64,000 nucleotides of DNA from Lonicera japonica (taxonomy: Eukaryota > Streptophyta > Magnoliopsida > Dipsacales > Caprifoliaceae): positions 24,459,839 to 24,523,838 of the forward strand of contig CM038465.1 of assembly GCA_021464415.1 (NCBI GenBank). The letters run 5' to 3'. Both the position numbers and the translations under genes were made by a program. Under the pieces are notes generated by a model that was given only the letters and a program-made list of their open reading frames with translations, did not search any database and had not been told where the DNA came from. Numbering within the stretch: the stretch's first letter is position 1; every line of letters begins with the position of its first letter. This document shows positions 54,359 through 64,000 of this stretch, in pieces.

Positions 54359-55888
54359 TGTGAGAATCTGCAAATGCGACCCCCGGGTCTCATTTCCGTG
54401 CTTGGGCATCTGAAACATCGGAAGGGATTCCGTTGTTCCATTTACTTCTATCGTGTTGATAATTCATATCGGGTGTCCCTCTATCCTATTTCTAGATACA
54501 AGAGGGTTCGTTCAGAGTCGCCAGTACGTTTTACAAGAAAATGGACAAAAAGGGTTGTATAAGAGAAAATGCTATAGACAAGTCTTTCTTTACACGTTTG
54601 TCTACGAAACCAAGATTCTATAGGGTTTAGAAACTATGTTACGGATTGGGAAGGTGTTAAGCACCCATTCCGTCCTTTCGGTCTCTTGTGGTCTTTTATA
54701 TGTTTATTTTATGTTGAAAAACTTGGATGCTTTTACTGACGGTCTACTACTTTTTAAACAAAAAACCCTAATTTTGGCGAAAATGGAAAAGAGAATGAAA
54801 ACCTTTGTGTTCCAAGATCTGATGTTTTGTTTTGAAAGATGTAAATACAATTGACAAAAGCCTTTTTATTTAAGAGAGAGTTACCCGTATTTATTTCCTC
54901 AGATAATTACGGGTTTCTCGTGTTTTGGTCACTTTGGAAGAATTCGGATCTTATGTTGGAACTAATTTAATATGGAATTAGAACTTTTTTTAGGGGAGTT
55001 TTATTAGACATATCGCAGTCTATGGAAAAGACCGGATATGCCAAATTTTAATTCCTAAGTATGTTTTATCGGTCCACGTTTTAAAAACAAAATTTTATTC
55101 GGATGATAATATACTTACTTTTCTGGTTTTATAAATGGTTTTACCAGGGTCTTTTGTTTTGAAAACAGTGGACTATTTTATAACTTGGCAATAAGTTTAT
55201 TCAAATAAAACGTGGACAGAACAACATAATTAAAACAAGTACACAAATATCTAATTTTAAATACTAAAAGAGACTTTACTTACCTTCCCGACCAGAATAA
55301 TAATAATAATAAAATATAATACGGTAAAGAGATCTCCGGCGATAATAATCTTTTCATTCTTTAGATATTTTCGAGAATTCGAATCTAGAAGCGGGACACG
55401 TCGAGTATCAGGAATAGATTCGATAATTCTTCAGAAATAAAACGATTGTGAAAAATACTTGATAAAAGACCAGAAAATTAGATATCAGCCTAGAATTCTT
55501 AAATCCCCAGTTGTCCTGAACCCTTAGGGGTGTTGGTCTTTTTATAGTGCTGGGGGAGGTTTGTCGGGCGACATTTCCTCAGAAAGGGCAAGTGTCGCGC
55601 GACATGTTGAGCAATGTCGCGCGACAAACGGCTGAAGTGATGTCTCTGACAGACTAATGTATCAGAGAGTGGATGGTCTGGGTTAGAGGGGTTTGTCATG
55701 CGAGACAAGATAGATTGTCGCGCGACATACCGATATGTCGCGCTATAATCCCTCTTAAAAACAGGTTTGTTAGCCAACAAACCCTTTCGGGGCAGTTTTG
55801 GGTGCTCGAGTGGGTCCCGAACCCTAAGAATTATACTTCTCGATGGTCGTTAGGGTTTTTGCGGGAGTCACAGATCGGGGTATCTACA
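54359..55888 (-). mobile_element. 5' LTR of the Tat/Ogre-type element
   Basis: 1530 bp, TGTAGATACCCC ... GATTCTCACA on the minus strand. Next to it 55889-55893 is CTTGG, against CTTAG at the other end. Confidence 0.9.
55537..55747 (-). promoter_or_regulatory. LTR promoter with TGTCGCGCGACA array and TATA box
   Basis: On the minus strand, from upstream: a half site near 55736, a perfect TGTCGCGCGACA at 55716-55727, a decayed site near 55693, perfect sites at 55615-55626 and 55593-55604 (22 bp apart), TGTCGGGCGACA at 55562-55573, then a CACTATAAAAAGACC TATA box at about 55537-55549. The spacing from the last site to the TATA box, about 13 bp, is close to that of the antisense gene at 38154. 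Confidence 0.65.
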
Positions 55889-56980
55889 CTTGGGCAATAA
55901 ATAATGAGTCTTAACAATTTCATTTATAGGATATTTTATTTGCAACCTATTAATCCATCTAGCATTAAATATTCGGTAAATGATAACGATAAGTGTAACA
56001 TTGCGCACTTAGAATTAAAGAGTTGATGAGTATTACAGGATTTTATGTATACGTACTTCATGACGTATTAAAAAAAACTCAAGGCGACAAATTATATGAT
56101 TTTCTTATAATTATCGATGGAATTTTACACTTGATACTATGTTTTGTTTATATGTTATTATTTTTATTTCATACTAATTTTTCAATGAATTTAATGACAT
56201 TTGTCAAACACTAAAATCACGTGCAACCCACATGCAAAAAAACTAGTAATTATAAAAGTGTGAATGACCGGGTGGATTTGCATTTTTTATGAATTGGTAA
56301 GGAATAATTCGTATTCTATTTTTTTTTTAGTTAAAATTCTACTCTATTTGATATTTTGGTTAGAAATATCAGTTCTACTAAAAAATTATAGTATTTTTGG
56401 TTAGGAACTAAAATCTGGTACTTTAATTATTAATATTTTTTGAGTTAAAACCCTATTATATTTAGTCTTTAGGTTTGGAATATTTATTTTACTCAAAATC
56501 CTAATATATTTGGTGTTTTGGCTAGGAACTAATTATAAATCTAACTCTACTTCTTTTTCTTTTTCTTTTTTTTAAAGTTAAAATCTTAACAATAAATTGT
56601 CTTTTATTTGGTTTTAAAGCAATCAAATAGTTTTTAAAAGTATTCATAATTTCTATTTATTTCCATTAAGATTCTAATATAAAACACTATAAATTAACAT
56701 TAGGATTCTTACAAAAATATCCATTGTATTTTTTTTGCCTACTCTAATTCCTCTAACAACAATTTATTATATTAGGACAATAAAGTACAAATCTATTTAA
56801 TTATTGTAATGTTTATAACAAATATTTATTGGAGTATAGTTGCATTCTTTTATTTGGATTACATTTGGAGTTAACATGTTTGATCTTTTCAGATTCACTA
56901 GGAATTAACGAAATTTGAGTAAGATCGGATTAATGTGCTATAAATAGAGCATATGTTTGTGCTTTTAGTTTTCACTTTTG
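55889..56980. other. AT-rich right flank of the Tat/Ogre-type element
   Basis: No gene is supported. 56258-56400 resembles 33845-33960 on the other side of the element. A diverged word TTTGGTTAGGAAC recurs three or four times between 56340 and 56540. Confidence 0.4.
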
Positions 56981-57860
56981 AGGTGGTCCCGGCTTTAGAT
57001 TGTCTTCGCAAAAAGATGGATTTTGTTTGTTCACAAATTCACGCGGTCTCTTTCTACTACTTTTTTTTCAATGAAGTTTTCTTATGTCATATTGAATGTA
57101 GAATTAAATTTTATTAGTAGATCTGAACCTGAACCTGGGCCTAAGCCTGTTGTTGGCCCAAAAAAATTACACTTGGGAAGGTTCGAATAGGGAATCTCCC
57201 GTTAAAAATATCGCTCCCTCCAAGAATTCGATGATAGACAAACCACTAAGCCAACCCTATGGATTAATCTCTCTTTACTTCACTCTTTGTAGTCATTCCC
57301 CAAAATAAACTATTGTAAGATTTTACATCACTTAGCTGCATCTAGGAATTTATTTTAAAAGTAATATGACTTAAAAATTTGAATCTCACAAATTACAAAT
57401 ACAACATTTTTTTTTCTCTTTATAATAATTTAAGTTTGTTAATAAAAATAATAAAAGAAAAAGGAAAGAAAGAGTATTGTTATCTATAAATTTTCGTTTC
57501 TTTGTTAAAAGAAAGGGGAGAGAGAAAAAAAAGTAGATGAGAAATTGAAGAGAAAAAGTGGATATATACAAACTTACAGAAAAGTGTTTGGCCAATTCAG
57601 CTGTTGTCATCTTCAACTCTTTACCTTTGTTTTTTACATTTTATTAATCCAAATTCCCATAAAAGGAGGGGATACTTTATAAAAAAAAATTCCCATGTTT
57701 GTGGTCCCAAGCAATATATCTTTAAATGTTTAAATGTATTTATATATTTTTTTCTCCTTTTACTTTAATATTTTTAAAAAAAATGAAAAAAAAATTCTAT
57801 TATATAACAACATTTTTCGCAAAAGATGCATAATAAAATATTTTAATACAATGGATTCGT
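56981..57860. repeat. Inverted duplicate of 8994-9960
   Basis: Reverse complement of the left copy, including the SINE, the GGCCAATTCAGCTGTTGTCATC segment and the TATTATGCATCTTTCG-like end. The (GAA)n tract of the left copy is replaced here by a short purine stretch. Confidence 0.7.
57118..57265 (-). mobile_element. tRNA-derived SINE-like element
   Basis: The minus strand reads box A TTGGCTTAGTGGTTTGTC and, about 50 bases on, box B CCCTATTCGAACCTTCCC. It is the inverted counterpart of 9646-9776. Confidence 0.6.
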
Positions 57861-58234
57861 CTTATGGTAGATCATGAGACCGAAATAGACCACGCTCAGT
57901 TTAGAAAAAAAAAAAAAAGGACACACTGACAAAAATAAAATTTTATACACAAATTACGCTATTACATCAACTCACTTTAATAATATATACACAATATTTA
58001 TCCACACTCACACGTATCTTTTGCTCTCTCTTATAGCTTAGCGTAGGGAAGTACACAGCTAAATATAACCTCTCTTTTTTCTCCTCTCACCCATGTGAGC
58101 AATCAAATCGACCCAATTTCTCTTTTTAACTTTTCAATCCTCTTCCCCTCTCTAACCTTCCTCCCCTCTCCTTCCTCCCCTCTCTCTTAAGCTTTTTACC
58201 TCTTGCAAATTCCTTAGATGAGAGACCAAAAAAG
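57861..58234 (+). other. Promoter- or leader-like C/T-rich stretch
   Basis: Strongly C/T-rich from about 58060 (TCTCCTTCCTCCCCTCTCTC). A weak TATA-like AAATATAACC is near 58062. It precedes an ATG followed by an open stretch and a splice donor. Confidence 0.3.
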
Positions 58235-58361
58235 ATGGTGTCTGTTATCCGTCACTATGGGCCTCTCCAACCGCTCCCTTTGCAAGGACGCCTCCTTTCT
58301 CATCTCCGGTGCCTACTGACTCCTCGATCCTCCATAACCCCTGTTTCCGGCATCAAAAAAG
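58235..58361 (+). CDS. Orphan first exon, unknown protein (partial)
   Basis: From the ATG at 58235 an open stretch of 42 codons (MVSVIRHYGPLQPLPLQ, then GRLLSHLRCLLTPRSSITPV) runs into a good donor AAAAAG|GTAAGCT at 58361/58362. The basic, Ser/Leu-rich sequence without acidic residues could be an organelle-targeting peptide. No downstream exon is recognised; the intron is interrupted by a Mutator-like element 85 bases later, and its first 80 bases recur at 63078-63160. An upstream overlapping ATG (58218) gives a frame with an early stop. I do not recognise the gene, and it may be a fragment. Confidence 0.25.
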
Positions 58362-58447
58362 GTAAGCTCTTACTCTCTCTACCTCTCTTTCTTTCCAAAA
58401 TATAAGATTGTATATTCCTATTTATGGGTTCAGTGCATGGAAAGGGG

Positions 58448-58560
58448 GGATTTGGCTCCTCTAAAGTGGTGAATTTAACATTACCGGTACAATTAATAGA
58501 ACATTATAGACCCTTAATTACAAAGTTGCGGCTAGGATATTGACACGTCATTGAACACTT
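58448..58560 (+). repeat. Left terminal inverted repeat of the MULE
   Basis: Pairs with 62738-62848 in reverse complement at roughly 75-80% identity by eye. Confidence 0.7.
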
Positions 58561-60866
58561 GAACCAAGATAAAACAGTGGCGTTTTGTAATGTCTTAAAA
58601 TTAAGGGTCCTTTAGTTCCCACTCCTATATCTTCCCATTTTGTTGTATAAACTCCAAGCACTTTTGAAAATTAGTGATTGATACATGGCCAATTAAATAA
58701 ACTGCCAGGTCACAAATGTAAGAATTCTAGATGACATTGTTACCCCTATTTAATACATTAATTCTCAGTTTTAAAATCCTTAAAATCAGCTTGTAATTTG
58801 AAAAGAGAGCGATGATTAAATATAGTAGTAAATCAGCTAATAAATGGGCGTTTCATTAGAAATAATGCCTCAATAAAGACAATTTAATCAACATTTTAAA
58901 TCTGCCTTAAATGTCGTTAATTATATAATTACAAAATAGTTGTTGTAATTATTATTTTCATATAAAATCACGGAAATTAGTTAAGCAACACAAATGTAAC
59001 AATAGACATTGTTAGATTAACAATGTTATGTAACCTTAACAGTTGCAATTTAACAGTGACTGGTTTTGGACTACATGGAATGGAAACTGACCAAGTTCGG
59101 GCGTGCAATCACTGTTATTCCAAACCTCGGCTTGTTTAATGATGAATGGCTGTATGGATATGATTTACAAAATACTCATCTATGCTCCTTTAATGTTGGA
59201 TCATTTGACTCATATATTTGAAGAAGCCCAAAACACAAAACTCAATAGCTCCTGGTGTGGAAGATGATGAACTTCCATAATTCAATCAGTGAACATTGAA
59301 CCAAAGAAAATGACTAATATTAAAAAGTATCGACAATTTTGAACATCGCGTGTGTTCTCTGCCCCGACCTGTCATTCCAAATCCTGATCTTGGATGTAGA
59401 GGATGATGATGCAATGGGGGGCTACAATTTGATTAAGGGTTACAGTGGTTTTGGGTGGTCTAGGGTTACAGTGGTTTTGGGTGGTCTAAGCATTTTGAGT
59501 TATTGACGAATTCAAGATGGAGTTATGCATGAATAGGGTTTGGATGTTTGTGTAAACACTTTTTTTGTTTTGGACCTACTATACCATTGACTTTTTTAGG
59601 TACTTAAAAATGGAAAGTGTGATCTCATTAGTTCATATTTTAAAATCAAAATAATGCTATTGGTGGAAACATATATGGATTTACAGATGATTATTGGCCT
59701 TCAGGTCTATGTCGAAGAAATACTAATTTAATATATAAAATATTAATTGTGTTGGTTTTTCATCCTGGCGAGAATGTTATCGAATTAATGGGATTCGTAC
59801 ATATTATTTTTTATTGCATTAAATAGAGGTTATAATTTTTTTATGAAAATGAAGATAATCCTTTAAATTTATCATAGTTCATTACATTACTTAATTCTAC
59901 GCGTGAAAGATTACAAATTATTTCATGGCGCAAATCGATTAAGTTAAAAAAATATATAGATAATTAGAGGTTTCAAACTCACATTTTTTTATTCAAATAT
60001 AAAAATAATTACCACTTTAGCCAAAAGTCAATCATTTATACAAATTAATTTTTTTTACTATTGACCAAATGAAGCTACTTTGTTTAAATTTTGATATTAA
60101 GTACCTTAACATGTTTCCCATGAGTTTATATTAACTTGTATAAGTTTTTATATATGTTTAAACAAAGGATGTCACATGTTTAGTATGGTAGTTATATTAA
60201 TAAAATATGAACTACATGTATAATGGTCCACTTAGGTTTATATGGAGTTAGTATTACAAAGTATGCTAATTTCACGAATGTAATGTTGTCGCGGCTCTTG
60301 GTTTTTTAATAATAAAAAACTAATAAGGAAATTCGTTTTCCAATTTAATATTTGTTTGGTACAATTAAGGGATTGCTTTTTTTATATCACGAATGGTGTA
60401 AACAAATTCATAATATCCTTCCTTTCAAAAAAAATAAATTCATAATATCCTAATTTATTTTCCCCTTTTGTGTGGTAAAAAAATTTAAATATGATATAAG
60501 GTTCAATAAGTGGCTTGGGGGTAACGGCCAATCAGTTAATTTAGGAAATTTATACCAATTTGTACCACATTTTACTTGTTTACTTCCTTAAACTTGTATA
60601 TTAATGACAGCTTATTTTTCTAATGTGCTTGACTATATCTACCTTAGAATAATTGTGGTTATATTCATTCAGCTAGTAGATAAAGTTAATAAATTAAGTT
60701 AATATATATCTAAGAGCATCTCCTATGGTTGTGTAAATATTAAATTGTATGTCTGATGCGTCAACTCACTTGTACACAAGAAATAAAAGCAGAAACCAAT
60801 TAGATATCAACACATGTTAAATGTCAATATAAGAAGTCTAATATTTGTTTTTCTTGATTTTGTCTA
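58561..60866. other. MULE interior, nothing recognised
   Basis: AT-rich. A 29-bp tandem duplication containing GGGTTACAGTGGTTTTGGG lies at about 59438-59496. No transposase catalytic motifs or other conserved proteins were seen on either strand. Confidence 0.4.
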
Positions 60867-60885
60867 TCAAGAAAAATATAGAAGT

Positions 60886-61488
60886 CTAATAAAAGCAGAA
60901 ACCAGAGCATGTGTGAATGTTATTGAGCTTCCGAATATAGAATAATCCATTGGCACGATTTTTCGATGCTTGAACTCGCCACTCGCATCCATCCTCTTCT
61001 TTCCTCGAACACTTGGCTGTGACGCGGTCTTTATCATTATAGACGTAGTCAAATGAGAATCCCAATGAGATGGAGTATTTTATCAGATCCTCTTTCAACT
61101 CCTTGGCACCTTTAAATACCTGCTCCTCACGATGAATATATTGTCTCCATAGTTCAGTGAGGTACGTCTTCGTCGGTCGGATTTGGTTTTCAATCTCTAC
61201 AAGATATGGCCCATTATTGCTATAGTTCATAGACTTGGGCGATTGCATTCCATCAACGACTACATTTGTGAGTACACTCCTCTTTACCTCCAGATCAACA
61301 AATTCGCACCGGAGCATACGTTGGCATTGGAACATTAAGTAAACATCTTGGTCATTTCGGAGGATGCATTGCACTTGGTTCTTGAAGGAGTACCATAGCG
61401 ACGACTGATCAAGGGATATGGAATGATTGTTTAGAATGATTCCTTTGCACAAATCATCAAATGTTATGTTTGAAACGACAGCAATCAC
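60886..61488 (-). pseudogene. N-terminal part of a MuDR/MURA-type transposase
   Basis: 200 codons on the minus strand. Residues 10-55 (DDLCKGIILN ... NDQDVYLMFQCQ) match the PB1-like N-terminus usual in plant MULE transposases. Residues 124-195 form the MuDR DNA-binding domain (VFKGAKELKEDLIKYSIS, RVTAKCSRKEEDGCEWRV, IRKLNNIHTCS) with its Cys/Cys/His/Cys pattern. The frame ends seven codons after HTCS, where the MULE catalytic domain should follow; that part is absent from the window, so the gene is truncated or spliced to something lost. In the full family the protein binds the terminal repeats and moves the element. Confidence 0.8.
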
Positions 61489-62737
61489 AAAAGTAATGCC
61501 ACCAGCAGTGCATCGAACCAGCCTTTGATCGGGAATAAGACTACAAACAAATACGAAAAGCTGACGACTTTAGCATGGCATGTGAATAATAACATGTATT
61601 TTAATTAGATAATAAGTCAAAGATACCAACAAGTTTAGGTTCTGTTAATCAAAGATTTTGTGTTACTAAAATAGATGGATACGTACCTGTTCAAAAGAGC
61701 AGTTGCAGGCGTTAGTGCAGAATCCATGAAACTGATGATATATTAGACAATGCAACAGTGTCTGTTTAACAGTGTTCTCAGCTCCCTATAGATCTGATGA
61801 TTACATACGAACCCAACCTACAAATTTATACAACTTATATGCATGATTAAAGAATGAGTGTTTTATAATCACAGACAAAGTTCTAGGCTTGACAAAGGGA
61901 ACTGAAGCTCCAGAAGTAACTCTCGTTTATCTCTGTCGGTTATCTCGCAAGACATACGCAGCTTTATGTGTTCAACGGGAATTATATGGAAGGGCAAAAT
62001 AGACAATATCATTTTGATACCTCTTTCTTTATAAGCACTAGATGACAAAAATACAAGCAAGTAAACATTAAAGAAAGAGCTTTCACTAATTTCTAATCTA
62101 TATAGTAGTGGACACTAAAAATAATTGTGAGATTGTAGTTGGGCCTAATTATCTATAAAATTAATGCCATCGGCACAGCCTCATTCAACCCCGATTTAAC
62201 TTTTTTTGCTAAAATTGAGATCCATAGCCTAATTCGACTGCTCTCTAACACCAGGATGAAAAAACTCGGCATCTATAGACTCTCTCCTCTTCATTCTTTG
62301 ATTTACCTAAAGTACTTTACTGTAGACAAATTCCAAAAAACAATGGAAAAAAATAGTTGCTTAAACATTACAGTGGCCAAAATCAATTGAGAGACAAGGC
62401 CTTCTATTATCTTTTAATGGCCCAGTGGAGTTGTTATTTAAACTCTATGAATTTGAATGTATATGCTCTGCTTTTCCATCTCTTTCAAACAAATATGTCA
62501 GTGGCTTGCTGAAGAAAGAAAATAATTGAAAACTCTTTTTCCATAAATTTTAAAATGGGATAGAGATTTAGAGATACAGAACAAAGCGGCCTATTTTTTA
62601 CCGAAAGATAAGAGAGAGAAATCTTGTAAGTGATAAAAAACAGAAAGAACAACAAGAAGAGAGAAACCTAAATGAGAAGAATGAACGGCGTTACTCATAT
62701 CTAGCTAATTAAACGGTGTAGTTTTGAACAAAATTAG
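61489..62737. other. 5' part of the MULE, possible untranslated exons
   Basis: Upstream of the transposase fragment on the minus strand. Several short open stretches (e.g. 61869-62060) have no recognisable relatives; some could be leader exons or captured fragments. Confidence 0.3.
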
Positions 62738-62848
62738 GTGTTCCGTTAATGTGTGAATATCCTGACCACTGGTTTGTAATCAACGCTCGATCTATAATGT
62801 TCCACTGTACCTGTAATGTCAAATTGGCCATTTAGAGGAGCCAAATCC
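62738..62848 (-). repeat. Right terminal inverted repeat of the MULE
   Basis: Ends ...TTTAGAGGAGCCAAATCC at 62848, the complement of the left terminus. Confidence 0.7.
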
Positions 62849-63235
62849 ATGGAGTGGGTGACTTAACTAGGTTAAATAAATAAGATATACACCTGTCATA
62901 GATATACTTCTTCATGTGAAAGAGGAAGCAAGTTATAGTTTTATATTTAATTTATTTTCTATAATGTGATAAAGCAATTCAATTTACCACTTATAATAAT
63001 AGTAGAGAAAATTATGGAAGAAGAGAAGCCATGTGAAGCCTAGCCTTTCCTACTTTTAGCAGAGACAAGTGCAATAATAAGTTCTTGCTCTCTCTACCTC
63101 TCTTTCTTTTCAAAATATAAAATTGTTTGGTTTTATTTGTGGGTTCAGTGTATGAATGGGTGGTTAAATTATAGTTAAGTTAAATAAATATGGTATTACA
63201 AGAATCATTTGTACTACTCTATTTGAAATTCTTGT
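62849..63235 (+). repeat. Tandem duplication of the MULE target region
   Basis: 63078-63160 repeats 58361-58440 (ACTCTCTCTACCTCTCTTTC, GGGTTCAGTG). 63152-63195 repeats 62849-62890 (ATGGAGTGGGTG..., GTTAAATAAATA). The pre-insertion locus therefore held two copies of a roughly 300-bp unit, and the MULE landed in the first. Confidence 0.55.
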
Positions 63236-64000
63236 TTCATATTTTTTGCTCGTATTTATTAATTAGTCCGGGTAATACATATACCTACATTTCATTTCTT
63301 TTGTCTTTGTGATTTGGTTGGCTCGATCTTTTGTACCGAAACAATTATATTTGTACAAATTTAATTTTAATTAGGAAGATATAAGCACATATATATATAT
63401 ATATATGAACATTAAAGTTCCAAAGGTCATTATTACATAGTTATTTTTTTATATAATTGATATAATATTAAAATCTTAATTCTATGGATGAAAATTTTAA
63501 TAACTAGAGATGCCAAAATGAGCAAATAAGCTAGACTAGTGGGGAGGAGGTAGCTACTTGAACATGCGCCGCGAGCGAGACTTGAAAATTCAAGTTCCCC
63601 AATGGAGATTTAGTGCGATTTTTGTTGTTTATAATTAAATGGAGAAACTTGATCTCCACTTTATATATGAAAAAAAGTAGCTAGAGATGCCAAAATATAA
63701 GTGCTAAAGTTCCATGTATTTTATTTTATATAATCAGTAAAATTTATAAGATTTATACCTCGAATTGAGGGAAGAAAGGGGAAAGAAACAAGACTTGAAT
63801 CTATTATTATTGACAAACTTTCTTTTATATTATTGTGCCCCAACTAGAGCATAATAATTTTTTGAAATTTAAAAAGAAAATTTTTTTGTCAATTTGAACC
63901 TAATTAACAATTATTTAAATGACTTCTTCTACGTGGCATGATTATCTGATATTTAAAAATTTAGATATCAAATTGACGATTATTTATTAACTATATAGAT
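63236..64000 (-). repeat. Dispersed repeat at the window edge, inverted relative to 7.3 and 13.1 kb
   Basis: 63248-63510 is the reverse complement of 7275-7515, and 63840-63998 of 13105-13260. The order of the two segments differs from that on the left, so either several related copies exist or one side is rearranged. No gene is present; (TA)n lies at about 63391-63407. Confidence 0.5.

Larger units (their letters stand above)
34724..55888 (-). mobile_element. 21-kb Tat/Ogre-type Ty3/gypsy retrotransposon with two antisense genes
   Basis: Two similar LTRs (34724-36251 and 54359-55888) read TGTAGAYACCCC ... GATTCTCACA on the minus strand. The target duplication is CTTAG versus CTTGG. Next to the right LTR is the Ogre-type primer site TGGCGACTCCGCTGGGG. 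Minus-strand gag, G-patch region, protease, RT, RNase H and an archaeal-type second RNase H follow in Tat-lineage order; integrase is not seen. Two plus-strand genes with their own promoter-like regions fill 37973-48032. Later insertions are a copia solo LTR (39958-41283), a gypsy-type solo LTR (44045-46904) and a MITE (38565-38886). LTR divergence of roughly 8% over the part compared by eye, and many stop codons, indicate an old, dead copy. Confidence 0.9.
58446..62848 (-). mobile_element. Mutator-like element (MULE), defective
   Basis: Terminal inverted repeats of about 110 bp (58448-58560 and 62738-62848), beginning GGATTTGGCTCCTCTAAA, share blocks such as GAACATTATAGA and GGATATT. Flanking 9-mers are ATGGAAAGG and ATGGAGTGG (7 of 9 match). 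A minus-strand MuDR N-terminal gene piece lies at 60886-61488. The catalytic part of the transposase is missing. Confidence 0.65.

Overview
This window is repeat-dense, AT-rich plant nuclear DNA, probably from a dicot with a large genome; the species cannot be named from it. Plant origin is shown by SIRE-, Athila- and Tat/Ogre-type LTR retrotransposons, CACTA, Mutator-like, hAT and PIF/Harbinger-type DNA transposons, tRNA-derived SINEs, a LOB-domain (LBD) protein and GT-AG introns. There is no convincing ordinary host gene. Nearly every coding stretch belongs to a mobile element, and most are broken by stop codons, frameshifts or later insertions.

Layout. (1) 1-3428: the 3' part of a SIRE-like Ty1/copia element, with an extra ORF downstream of pol, its own promoter-like region, a polypurine tract and a 1.46-kb LTR. 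It is inserted in the LTR of the next element. (2) 3429-7116: a short non-autonomous LTR element (copy A, minus strand, gypsy-type primer site, no gag or pol) carrying an intact LBD transcription-factor-like ORF in antisense orientation. Copy B at 26702-30201 has lost that ORF by an internal deletion, and an LTR fragment lies at 12418-12953. (3) 7117-15732: AT-rich repeats, SINEs and segments with inverted copies elsewhere in the window. (4) 15733-18822: LTR, primer site and gag of a truncated Athila-type element. (5) 20265-25881: a degenerate or composite CACTA element with dense hairpin-like subterminal repeats, transposase-gene remnants and a possible captured SET-domain fragment. (6) 31128-33480: repeat copies, and a hAT element inside a SINE. 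(7) 34724-55888: a 21-kb Tat/Ogre-type Ty3/gypsy element with both LTRs, a near-perfect target duplication, a primer site, decayed gag-PR-RT-RH-aRH on the minus strand, no visible integrase, and two plus-strand genes (plant-mobile-domain-like and DUF7745-like). Those genes are broken by a copia solo LTR, a gypsy-type solo LTR and a MITE. (8) 56981-64000: an inverted duplicate block, an orphan exon, a defective Mutator-like element and more repeats.

The most interesting signal is regulatory. Four unrelated LTR families here each carry their own palindromic or inverted-pair motif with a central CpG, repeated at roughly 21-27 bp spacing: GGAGTCGACTCC, TGTCGCGCGACA, CCATGATCGATCATGG and GGACCGGTATG. 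In the Tat/Ogre-type element the TGTCGCGCGACA motif occurs just upstream of the TATA box in the LTR and just upstream of TATA boxes of both antisense genes. In the SIRE-like element the LTR motif also recurs in front of the extra ORF. This suggests that each element controls its LTR and its accessory gene through the same operator-like sites. Together with the LBD-like ORF carried in antisense, it is the best candidate here for an undescribed element-encoded regulatory system.
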